Source: Marine Group II euryarchaeote MED-G33 (GTDB taxonomy: Archaea; Thermoplasmatota; Poseidoniia; Poseidoniales; Thalassarchaeaceae). From it: 9,449 bases of DNA. The first letter of the stretch is position 1. Each line of letters begins with the position of its first letter. Position numbers and translations under genes: made by a program. The notes under the pieces are model-generated. The model was not told the origin of the DNA. It saw only the letters and a list, made by a program, of their open reading frames with translations, and ran no database searches. Shown piece by piece: positions 1 through 6,240 of this stretch. Where the stretch lies: positions 1 to 9,449 of the forward strand of contig CATISE010000117.1 in NCBI GenBank assembly GCA_949538655.1, in the 5' to 3' direction.

Positions 1-1
1 A

Positions 2-673
2 GCAACAGGCATAGTAAAACTGAAAGATCAATTTGAAGGAAAACAAATCATTTGGCGATTGAACGTAAAAAAAACGATCATTGACTCTTTTAATGATGAT
101 AAGCATATTTCTTTGAAGGCAATTGGTGAGTCTGAAACAGGTCAGATAAGAGAAAAGGATGTATGTGTGGAGAAAAAAGGCAAACTCCCAATTGGGGACT
201 ATTTGGCACAATTTCTGTTGTTATTTGCAAATGAAAAGCATATGACTGAAATCAAGACACTCGCAACAGCAGCCATGCGCGTAGCATATCCGAATAGGAC
301 ATACACGCGAGTTGATCGGTTAGAAGCCCATTGGCAACCATTCTATGAAACTGCGATAGCACAAGATACAACTCGTGAAATCAGACTCGCAGCCATTCTT
401 GAACTTGAACCCGAGCATCTTCTATACATCGTCCGGAGATTATTCAATCTCGATCTTGATTTTGAACAATCCATCACTAATGATGAGTTGCAGATACTTT
501 TCCTAGATACATTCGAAAGATGCGAAAACGACGATGTTAAACGATTCATTGTAGCAAGACTCGCTGCAACCGAAGAAAACCTCAATCACCTGATTGCAGC
601 AAATGAAACAGAATTTGATGACGACCACTTACAGAGAGCAGTTGAGTATGCCATAAACCGGATGCAGAACTGA
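2..673 (+). CDS. Unrecognised protein, 3' part only (start lies off the left edge)
   Basis: I do not recognise this protein. The reading frame is open from the first complete codon (base 2) to a TGA at 671-673, giving 223 visible residues. The first possible start is a TTG at 59-61, but 19 open codons precede it and no GGTGA-type site stands before it, so I treat the gene as cut by the window edge. The visible N-terminal part is strand-rich and lysine-rich. From about visible residue 75 on it is helix-rich and acidic (motifs such as ARLAATEENL near the C-terminus). It has no signal peptide, membrane segment or recognised catalytic motif. Base composition differs from the rest of the window: rows I counted by hand range from about 30 to 47% GC against roughly 53-55% in rows counted at 1501 and 5101. 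It ends 9 bp from the 3' end of a convergent tRNA gene, so it may belong to an integrated element. Confidence 0.6.
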   Translation, partial: ATGIVKLKDQFEGKQIIWRLNVKKTIIDSFNDDKHISLKAIGESETGQIREKDVCVEKKGKLPIGDYLAQFLLLFANEKHMTEIKTLATAAMRVAYPNRTYTRVDRLEAHWQPFYETAIAQDTTREIRLAAILELEPEHLLYIVRRLFNLDLDFEQSITNDELQILFLDTFERCENDDVKRFIVARLAATEENLNHLIAANETEFDDDHLQRAVEYAINRMQN

Positions 674-678
674 ATGAC

Positions 679-682
679 AAAA
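679..682 (-). terminator. Short oligo-T tract directly after the tRNA
   Basis: On the minus strand four T residues follow the discriminator base of the tRNA immediately. Archaeal RNA polymerase can terminate at short T runs, so this is a candidate tRNA terminator. The tract is short, which makes the call weak. Confidence 0.3.
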
Positions 683-757
683 CGGACGCGGCAGGATTCG
701 AACCCACGGAACCCGGCTTAGGAGGCCGGTGCAATATCCAGGCTATGCGACGCGCCC
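683..757 (-). tRNA. tRNA-Arg, anticodon CCU
   Basis: The minus strand folds into a complete 75-nt cloverleaf. The acceptor stem is GGGCGCG with CGCGTCC (seven pairs, one G-U). The D arm starts GCAT and closes with TTGC (three firm pairs). The anticodon arm is CCGGC-CTCCTAA-GCCGG, with anticodon CCT reading AGG arginine codons. The variable region is GTTCC. The T arm is GTGGG-TTCGAAT-CCTGC, with the conserved TTCGAAT loop. The discriminator is G, and no CCA is encoded, so CCA would be added after transcription. The anticodon loop has the normal seven bases, so no intron is present. Its 3' end faces the AT-rich gene to the left. I see no clear TATA box for it in 758-848. Confidence 0.95.
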
Positions 758-761
758 CAAC

Positions 762-806
762 CATTCCTCTAGCCCGACATTGAAGGAGGTTGCGGCATTC
801 TCTAGC
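762..806. repeat. Near-identical pair of 11-12-bp direct repeats upstream of the tRNA
   Basis: CATTCCTCTAGC at 762-773 recurs as CATTCTCTAGC at 796-806, differing by one C. The pair lies in the 91-bp spacer between the divergent tRNA-Arg and the following membrane-protein gene. It may be a duplicated promoter element for the tRNA (on the minus strand GCTAGAG(G)AATG, about -5 and -40) or chance. Nothing else recognisable lies in this spacer. Confidence 0.35.
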
Positions 807-848
807 GTCACCCTGATGACCTATTACCCACTCACCTACCATGTTACG

Positions 849-2354
849 ATGTCGAGAGACGATGGTGGTGTGATTCTCCCCCGCCCTTACGGGGAAGCCT
901 TCGACGACGACGATGGTTTGGAAGATTTGATCGCAAATCGTCTTGATCGGATGGAAAGATCTCGCAGGTTTTGGGGACGTCTATCCAACACATGGTTGTT
1001 CACCCTAGTTCGTAACACCCTTCCAACTTTGGCAATTTTTACATCGGTTGCAGTGATGGCAATTCCAGGTAGGTTTGACCCTTCGTTGGCTGCCTTCATA
1101 TCAGGTGCAACCATTTTGATATTTATCGGACCGTCCGTGATTTCTAGCAATTATTCCCTGTGGGTTGGATTAGATCGTCTCGGAGCCAGAGGCAGAACTC
1201 GGGATGAACAAGACAGTAGTATCGAACGAATTTTGAATACGTTAACTGAATCTCGATTACATGAAAATATGCGTTTTAGCAATTTCATGGCATTTTCAAT
1301 CCTCCTTTGGCTTGCAGACCAATTTCCAGAAGGTGACGAGACACGCGGTCTCTTGTTGGTGGGGAGTATCCTCTCAGCTAGTTTTGCAGTCGCCCACTCA
1401 ATATTGGTCGAGAGGCGCACACCCAGTCATTCCGACGACCTCCCCTTCTTGGTTCATCACGCACCCAGCCAACACAAAAGCACCCTACAGGACCCTTTGA
1501 CAGAAATCCTCACCGCCCACCTCGACCCTGAAAGTGCCAGTCGACTTTCCCGTTGGAAAACAAGTCTGACGGACAATTTGCTGAACCGAGGAGAGCCCAA
1601 CCAATCGATTGAGCACATTCTTCATCTCGTGCATCTACATGGGCAAAACATGCTTTCACACCATCAATTGATTCAGGAATTTGAGAAGTTGGTGGGGCCG
1701 GAAAACGTTGACCAAACCATTTTGCAAAACTCCCACCTTGATCTCCCCACTCTCTCCAGATTAATGGGCCATACACGGGCATGGCAAAGTGACTTATTTC
1801 GCCAGATGGACAGACTCCAGTTTGGGCTAATGGATCACAATGAATCCATTGCCGGGCATTCATGGAGATTGGATGCCAGCCTCCCTCTTCGATGTGGAGA
1901 ATCTCGAGGTGATTTGTTTGTCATGGTCAACAATTTGGGCACGGAATTAACACCCATTGAATTAGAGGTCCACGTACCGGATGGCCAACCCTCTCGGCAA
2001 AGGTTCCGGCTTACACCGATGCCCATGACCCCCCCCGATCATCCATTGCCAATGTGGTCAAATGACGAGGAGGATGTTGTGACATGGCTCAGCAATTTGG
2101 TTGGAGCGGCTCACGTGCTATGGCTCGGTGTTGCTTGGGCTGATGATATCGAAGGCCGCCGCCCCGTTCGAATCACCATCCGACATGTCGATGGCCAAAC
2201 CATCAGTTCAGACACCCTCTGGACCGAGGTACACCCACGCTCAAGTGGAGGGGAATCACTTCGTCGTAGAATGGGCGTAGCCCGTACGATGGCAAAACGA
2301 TGGCAAAATCAAGCAATTGCTCATTCTGATCGTTCCAAGTTTATCGCACCGTAG
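849..2354 (+). CDS. Unrecognised four-helix membrane protein with large soluble C-terminal domain
   Basis: I do not recognise the family. The frame is open back into the tRNA, but starts there are implausible. I chose ATG 849 (501 aa; ATG 816 is the alternative), with a weak TATA-like CTATTA at 820-825 that would fit a leaderless message. The N-terminus is acidic (residues 16-26 contain a run of four Asp). Hydrophobic segments lie at about 54-74, 78-99, 142-158 and 167-187, arranged as two hairpins separated by a polar segment at 100-141. Residues 188-501 are soluble, His-rich around 254-272, and probably contain a beta-rich domain around 337-460 (alternating strands such as DLFVMVNNLG and RITIRHVDG). 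The C-terminus is basic. A perfect 7-bp hairpin covers the stop codon. It most likely is an envelope or sensor-type protein, but no catalytic motif supports a function. Confidence 0.75.
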   Translation: MSRDDGGVILPRPYGEAFDDDDGLEDLIANRLDRMERSRRFWGRLSNTWLFTLVRNTLPTLAIFTSVAVMAIPGRFDPSLAAFISGATILIFIGPSVISSNYSLWVGLDRLGARGRTRDEQDSSIERILNTLTESRLHENMRFSNFMAFSILLWLADQFPEGDETRGLLLVGSILSASFAVAHSILVERRTPSHSDDLPFLVHHAPSQHKSTLQDPLTEILTAHLDPESASRLSRWKTSLTDNLLNRGEPNQSIEHILHLVHLHGQNMLSHHQLIQEFEKLVGPENVDQTILQNSHLDLPTLSRLMGHTRAWQSDLFRQMDRLQFGLMDHNESIAGHSWRLDASLPLRCGESRGDLFVMVNNLGTELTPIELEVHVPDGQPSRQRFRLTPMPMTPPDHPLPMWSNDEEDVVTWLSNLVGAAHVLWLGVAWADDIEGRRPVRITIRHVDGQTISSDTLWTEVHPRSSGGESLRRRMGVARTMAKRWQNQAIAHSDRSKFIAP

Positions 2355-2360
2355 GTGCGA
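2344..2360 (+). other. Perfect 7-bp hairpin across the stop codon
   Basis: TCGCACC at 2344-2350 and GGTGCGA at 2354-2360 are exact reverse complements separated by GTA. The TAG stop (2352-2354) sits in the loop and first stem base. No T tract follows, so it does not look like an intrinsic terminator. A second GGTGCG at 2385-2390 could pair with the same left arm. Confidence 0.55.
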
Positions 2361-2390
2361 GCGACATTGGGATGTATTTCGGGGGGTGCG

Positions 2391-2399
2391 TTTATGATG
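2391..2399 (+). promoter_or_regulatory. TATA-like box for the flavoprotein gene
   Basis: TTTATGATG lies in an otherwise G-rich spacer. Archaeal transcription usually starts about 25 bp downstream of the box centre, which here is near 2420. That would give a leader of roughly 14 nt before ATG 2434, containing the GGTGA site, or a leaderless message from the TTG at 2419. Confidence 0.45.
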
Positions 2400-2424
2400 C
2401 CCCTACAATTGGAGAAGTTTGTCC

Positions 2425-2429
2425 GGTGA
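2425..2429 (+). promoter_or_regulatory. Ribosome-binding site GGTGA
   Basis: GGTGA is complementary to the UCACC at the 3' end of archaeal 16S rRNA and stands 4 nt before ATG 2434. It decides between that ATG and the in-frame TTG at 2419. The same site with the same spacing precedes the acyltransferase gene. Confidence 0.6.
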
Positions 2430-2433
2430 AATC

Positions 2434-4053
2434 ATGCAGGCATGGGACGTTGTTATCGTCGGTGGAAGTATCGCATCCTTGCGGGCTGCAATTGCAGCCT
2501 CAGACGAGGGGTCAACCGTCACAATTCTAACTCAGTCATCGACATCCGCCTTTGTTGATGACGTCACAAGTTGCGGCTTAGCAGCCTCTTCAGGTGAGAC
2601 AAACCCATCGGGACATGCAGCGGACGCCCACCGAGTCGGTGCCGGTTTGTGTGAGGCAGACGTCGTCACCTCTTCGACAAATTCAGCCGTCCCCCATCTT
2701 GCCGATTTAGAGCGTTGGGGCCTCAACCTCCGCCGCGATCGAAATGGATTGCCACACCTTGGTCAATTGCCAGGCCAATCTAATCCCCGCACTGCCAGCA
2801 CAGGGGATTCAACCCGTCGTGAAGTTCGTACAATCCTTGAAGAACAATGCATCAAGCGCAATATTCCACGTCGGGGCGACATAGAAATCCTTGATATTGT
2901 TCACAAAGATCATGACACGACTCGAGGTGAATCGGACGACGGATTTGATGTCTGTGGCCTGATCGCACTCGACATCCAATCAGGTGAGGTTTTCGCAATC
3001 CAAGCAAAAGCCGTCCTTCTGGCCGGTTCCGGATTCCAGAGCGCATGGAATGGCGATGGTTGTGGCATGGGTTCAGCTGCTCACTTGTTCCTCAAATTAG
3101 GGCACTATTTGTCCGATTTAGAATTCACATCTCGCCATCCACTCACCGTTGCAAACACCGATCTCCACATCCCGCTAGATGTGCTTGGTTCTGGCGGCGT
3201 TGTCAATGGTCCTGATGGCCAACCCCTCGAGATTGATAGCGGACCGGACTCCCTCTCTCGTGAGATTCTTTCAGCAGGCGGGGCATCTCTTGATCTGACA
3301 ACAATTTCTCGTGATGACTCACCATGGTTTGCAAATGTTGCCAAAACATTGCAGTCTCGCTGTGGGATTGATTGTTCGCAACAACTCATCCCCATCATGC
3401 CGAGTGTTAGCACAACGATTGGAGGCCTCCCCACAGATCTCTCTGGAAACGTATGCAGTTTTGATTGGGACAAAATCCCGGGTCTTTTTGCCGCAGGTGA
3501 TGCTGCATGCACAGGTTTACATGGTGCCGCGATTAACAGCGGAGACCACCTTCTCGGTGCGCTAACAAGCGGCTCCATTGCAGGAGCAACAGCAGCAATT
3601 CACGCGGCGAACTCAAAGCATTCAGGTTCAGGCGCAATATCCTCCATGCTTACAGAAGCCCACCATTTACACGATTCAATCTTAGCCAATGCAGGTTCGG
3701 AAGGTGTAAGCCCCGGCCACGTCCAAACACAACTCTCCACCACAATGCAGGCCCACATGGGTCACGAGCGTTCGGCAGGTGGATTGGGGAAAGCACTGAC
3801 CGCAATCGAAGAACTCAGCGAAGCCAACATGGTGATTTCAGACAGCAGCCCTGTCATGAACACAGAGTTGGTTACCATGCTGCGAACAAAAGGCTTGGTT
3901 CAAGTCGCGAGAAGTGCCGTCCGTGCAGCTACTGAACGAACAGAGAGCAGGGGGTCGCACATCCGATCAGATTTCCCCGAGGCAGATGACGAGGAACTAC
4001 ACCACTCTTTACAGTCATCGTCATACACAGGTTCCTTGGCACTACGTAATTGA
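2434..4053 (+). CDS. Succinate dehydrogenase / fumarate reductase flavoprotein-like protein with depleted active site
   Basis: This 539-residue protein has the layout of SdhA/FrdA/NadB flavoproteins, near the usual 570-600 aa. An N-terminal Rossmann segment DVVIVGGSIASLRAA (5-19) is followed by GDG and DLEF before RHP (207-236), then AAGDAACTGLHGA (353-365), then a family-typical C-terminal helical domain ending TESRGSHIRSDFPEADD (503-519). Key positions differ from the family. Two of three glycines in the FAD GxGxxG motif are Ser. No SHT histidine for covalent flavin is seen. RGEGG has become LGSGG (251-255). The HYTMGGI region reads VSTTIGGL. GANRLG has become GAAINS (364-369). H235 remains. 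No iron-sulphur or membrane-anchor subunit genes adjoin. I infer a divergent paralogue: a pseudoenzyme or an oxidoreductase with another substrate. Family assignment is firm; activity is uncertain. Confidence 0.85.
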   Translation: MQAWDVVIVGGSIASLRAAIAASDEGSTVTILTQSSTSAFVDDVTSCGLAASSGETNPSGHAADAHRVGAGLCEADVVTSSTNSAVPHLADLERWGLNLRRDRNGLPHLGQLPGQSNPRTASTGDSTRREVRTILEEQCIKRNIPRRGDIEILDIVHKDHDTTRGESDDGFDVCGLIALDIQSGEVFAIQAKAVLLAGSGFQSAWNGDGCGMGSAAHLFLKLGHYLSDLEFTSRHPLTVANTDLHIPLDVLGSGGVVNGPDGQPLEIDSGPDSLSREILSAGGASLDLTTISRDDSPWFANVAKTLQSRCGIDCSQQLIPIMPSVSTTIGGLPTDLSGNVCSFDWDKIPGLFAAGDAACTGLHGAAINSGDHLLGALTSGSIAGATAAIHAANSKHSGSGAISSMLTEAHHLHDSILANAGSEGVSPGHVQTQLSTTMQAHMGHERSAGGLGKALTAIEELSEANMVISDSSPVMNTELVTMLRTKGLVQVARSAVRAATERTESRGSHIRSDFPEADDEELHHSLQSSSYTGSLALRN

Positions 4054-4073
4054 CATACGTTAAGCGGATGCAC

Positions 4074-4391
4074 TCAGCCCAGAATGCTACTTTCAGGCGA
4101 ATACTGTTCACTATTTTCAGATTCTTGAACAGTTTCTTCCAATTCCTGCATCATCGTTTCGACGTTTTTTCTCATCATTTTCAAAAAAACTAGATCGGCA
4201 ATGCCGGTAGCAACAACGATTCCAATGGCAACTCCAATTTGGATTCCTAGATCGTTACTGACCACAGGTGCAATGAATAGGTAACTGATTGGGATCATTA
4301 CAATCCATCCAAATCCAAGCACAAATGGTAGGATTTTGAGCAATTGTTGATTGGCTGCAAGTTGTTGTTCTGGTGTAGGAAGTTCGTTCAT
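4074..4391 (-). CDS. Small two-helix membrane protein, unknown function
   Basis: The 105-residue protein starts at ATG 4391 (MNELPTPEQQ). The frame is open further upstream, but those codons lie in the divergent gene. It has two hydrophobic segments at about 18-42 and 48-71, joined by a short loop containing ND, then a charged helix at about 72-92 with heptad-like Met/Leu/Val spacing that may form a coiled coil, and a Ser/Glu-rich tail ending SSILG. This predicts an integral membrane protein with a cytoplasmic acidic tail, though topology is not certain. It converges on the flavoprotein gene with a 20-bp gap and diverges from the lipoprotein gene across 91 bp. An AT-rich element at 4416-4426 lies about 25-35 bp before the start, compatible with a leaderless transcript. 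I do not recognise a family. Confidence 0.7.
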   Translation of the reverse strand: MNELPTPEQQLAANQQLLKILPFVLGFGWIVMIPISYLFIAPVVSNDLGIQIGVAIGIVVATGIADLVFLKMMRKNVETMMQELEETVQESENSEQYSPESSILG

Positions 4392-4415
4392 GTTCTGGCG
4401 CGGAAAATTTCGGGC

Positions 4416-4426
4416 ATAATTGTTAT
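4416..4426. promoter_or_regulatory. AT-rich palindromic element in the divergent promoter region
   Basis: ATAATTGTTAT contains the inverted halves ATAA and TTAT around TTG. On the minus strand its centre is about 30 bp before ATG 4391, roughly where a TATA box for a leaderless message would lie. It is about 60 bp from the plus-strand start, so it may serve both genes or only the minus one. Confidence 0.4.
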
Positions 4427-4482
4427 CCCTACACCCACTTCCAACAGCCAATGATAAGAGAACGAGACCGTTCCGCCGAGTC

Positions 4483-5751
4483 ATGCGAACGGGTCGAACA
4501 ACTTCACCCATATTCTTCGCAGTGTTTTGCCTCTTCCTTTTGCTGTCAGGATGTTTGTCTTCAGAAGAACCAGTAGGGGAGCCAAACTGGATAGCGACGA
4601 TTACACCCATACTGGAATCGAGTGACAACACCGCTCCGGTTGTAGCGAATATCGGGACCATCGAATCCCCGGCTGGTCAAGCGATCTTCTTCACTGAACC
4701 TCTAGAAGGAACATTCAGCGTTGCATCTCTCACCTCTTGTGATTCAGGATGTGTCTTTGAGTCCTACAATATGTCTGATGATTCATCGTTTGCACCAGTA
4801 CGAATATCTGAGGGCGCAGTCGGGGAAAACAACACCAGCGTGTGGATTATATCCGATATCGGGATACTATATCCTTCCAATGAAAAGCAAGGGCGTGTGG
4901 TTCTTTTTGATTATCGAACACAAGAATCCTCTACTGCCATCGATGGAATTGGCCGAACAGTTTGTGCCGAACCCGGAGACTTTGACGGTGATGGCGATGT
5001 CGACCTCACACTGTGTGAATTTGGTCATGATGAGGGCACGGTTTCGTGGCTAGAAAACGAAGATGATAGCGACAATTGGACTCAACACATATTGGATCCT
5101 CGCCCGGGAAGCATTCATGCCATGCCAGTAGACGTAGATGGGGATGATGACTTAGACATCGTCGCCATCCTATCTCAGACTGTCGAAGAAGTCATGTTGT
5201 ATCGAAATGATGGCACCGGGAATTTTACTTCAGAATCACTCTATGATTCCAATTTGACATATTATGGAATGAGTGGACTAAGTTTTACAGATTTAGACAA
5301 GGATGGCGACAATGACATTATTTTCACGAATGGTGATACCATGGATTTCGACATTCCAGAAGGAGTAGATCCGAACCAATTGCATGGGGTTGCCTGGTTG
5401 GAAAATAATGGAGAGGGGGAATTCTCCTATCACGACATTACTCGAAACTGGGGGGCTTACGATACCGCGATTACAGATATTGACAACGACGGCGATCTTG
5501 ACATGGTTCTGATTTGTTTACAGATGGACGGTCAATTCCCCTCAGAAACCAATCGCACACAAATCGTTCTACTCGAGCACCACGAATCAACCTGGGTTCG
5601 ACATGACATTGCGACTGATGACAGCCATCGAATGCTCACAATCAGTCCAGTCGACCATGACAGCTTCTTTGTCGCTAGCCACGACCCATTGAACCAAGGC
5701 GGCGAGTTGTTTACATTGGCTGAATTGACTTTGTCCCTCACTCCCTCTTGA
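4483..5751 (+). CDS. Surface lipoprotein with FG-GAP/VCBS-type beta-propeller repeats
   Basis: ATG 4483 is chosen because it places a short basic N-terminus before a hydrophobic stretch and a lipobox LSGC (21-24), giving a lipid-modified Cys24. The frame is open upstream to a TTG at 4420, which would bury the signal peptide. The mature part (422 aa in total) carries four calcium-binding DxDxDGxxD-type loops: 166-174 (DFDGDGDVD), 217-225, 270-278 and 332-340. Spacings of 51, 53 and 62 residues are typical of FG-GAP/VCBS propeller blades. Paired WLEN motifs (189-192 and 305-308) lie in the strands after two loops. Residues 30-160 are less clearly repetitive but similarly beta-rich. A Cys86/Cys90 pair could form a disulphide. 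The protein is expected on the outer face of the membrane, stabilised by calcium. The ligand is unknown; adhesion or polysaccharide binding is the family's usual role. Confidence 0.85.
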   Translation: MRTGRTTSPIFFAVFCLFLLLSGCLSSEEPVGEPNWIATITPILESSDNTAPVVANIGTIESPAGQAIFFTEPLEGTFSVASLTSCDSGCVFESYNMSDDSSFAPVRISEGAVGENNTSVWIISDIGILYPSNEKQGRVVLFDYRTQESSTAIDGIGRTVCAEPGDFDGDGDVDLTLCEFGHDEGTVSWLENEDDSDNWTQHILDPRPGSIHAMPVDVDGDDDLDIVAILSQTVEEVMLYRNDGTGNFTSESLYDSNLTYYGMSGLSFTDLDKDGDNDIIFTNGDTMDFDIPEGVDPNQLHGVAWLENNGEGEFSYHDITRNWGAYDTAITDIDNDGDLDMVLICLQMDGQFPSETNRTQIVLLEHHESTWVRHDIATDDSHRMLTISPVDHDSFFVASHDPLNQGGELFTLAELTLSLTPS

Positions 5752-5756
5752 GTCGA

Positions 5757-5766
5757 TTTATCATAG
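5757..5766 (+). promoter_or_regulatory. TATA-like box positioned for a leaderless HIT transcript
   Basis: TTTATCATAG is centred about 25 bp before ATG 5786, and no GGTGA site lies between. That is the spacing expected when transcription begins at the start codon. It suggests the HIT gene heads a transcription unit. Confidence 0.5.
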
Positions 5767-5785
5767 ATGTCGCCATCGGACTGGC

Positions 5786-6220
5786 ATGGAAGAGCCGACT
5801 TTGTTCACCAAAATCATCCGGGGTGAAATCCCATCTTCGAAAGTGGCTGAAGGAGAGACATGGTACGCATTCCTCGACATCTATCCGCGGCGAACCGGAC
5901 ACACACTGGTCGTGCCCAAAGAGCAAGCGCAACGAATTGCCGACCTCACCCCTGCGAGCCTCCACGGGTTGATGGAAGGTGTCGTTGAAGTCCAGAGGCG
6001 ATTGACAGCAGAGTTCGGGACAAGTGACTTTTCTGTAGGTGTGCATGATGGCCCTACTGCAGGTCAAGAAGTCCCTCACGTACACATCCATGTTTGTCCA
6101 CGGACTTTCGGCGACGGCGGCCTCACATTGATGGCTTGCTGGCCTGATTCACCCCCTCCTGGTGGAGATCCCGATTTCGCTATATTGTCAGAATTATCCG
6201 AGCGTTTGCAGTCTCATTGA
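5786..6220 (+). CDS. HIT-family (histidine triad) nucleotide hydrolase or transferase
   Basis: The 144-residue protein matches the compact HIT fold. It opens TLFTKIIRGEIPSS, typical of the family start, has the strand/turn YAFLDIYPRRTGHTLVVPK (27-45), and carries the active-site motif H98-V-H100-I-H102-V, in which the last histidines provide the nucleophile and phosphate contacts. GDGG (109-112) follows, as in HinT-like members. The N-terminal zinc-type cysteines of some HIT proteins are absent (TLFTKI where others have DCxFC). Family members cleave nucleotide-phosphate bonds such as phosphoramidates or dinucleoside polyphosphates in the cytosol; the substrate here cannot be assigned. Length is normal for a single-domain HIT protein. 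It sits 34 bp after the lipoprotein gene behind its own TATA-like box and 20 bp before the acyltransferase gene. Confidence 0.93.
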   Translation: MEEPTLFTKIIRGEIPSSKVAEGETWYAFLDIYPRRTGHTLVVPKEQAQRIADLTPASLHGLMEGVVEVQRRLTAEFGTSDFSVGVHDGPTAGQEVPHVHIHVCPRTFGDGGLTLMACWPDSPPPGGDPDFAILSELSERLQSH

Positions 6221-6231
6221 AATGATTTATT

Positions 6232-6236
6232 GGTGA
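6232..6236 (+). promoter_or_regulatory. Ribosome-binding site GGTGA
   Basis: GGTGA stands 4 nt before ATG 6241 and favours that codon over the adjacent in-frame TTG at 6238. Its presence fits translation of an internal operon gene after the leaderless HIT cistron. Confidence 0.6.
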
Positions 6237-6240
6237 TTTG

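Noticed and set aside
582..842. Minus-strand open frame spanning the tRNA
   Set aside because: It consists largely of translated tRNA sequence.
729..848. N-terminal extension of the 849-2354 protein starting inside the tRNA
   Set aside because: It overlaps the antisense tRNA acceptor and anticodon arms and its residues are low-quality coding; ATG 849, or at most ATG 816, is a better start.
3105..3578. 157-codon minus-strand open frame inside the flavoprotein gene
   Set aside because: It is the antisense shadow of conserved flavoprotein motifs (GDAAC...GLHGA) and has no independent support.
4420..4482. TTG-initiated extension of the FG-GAP lipoprotein
   Set aside because: It would put about 20 polar residues in front of a clear signal peptide and lipobox; ATG 4483 gives a normal lipoprotein leader.
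4392..4661. N-terminal extension of the small minus-strand membrane protein (to 195 aa)
   Set aside because: It runs through the divergent promoter and into the lipoprotein's signal-peptide region; MNELPTPEQQ from ATG 4391 is a natural start.
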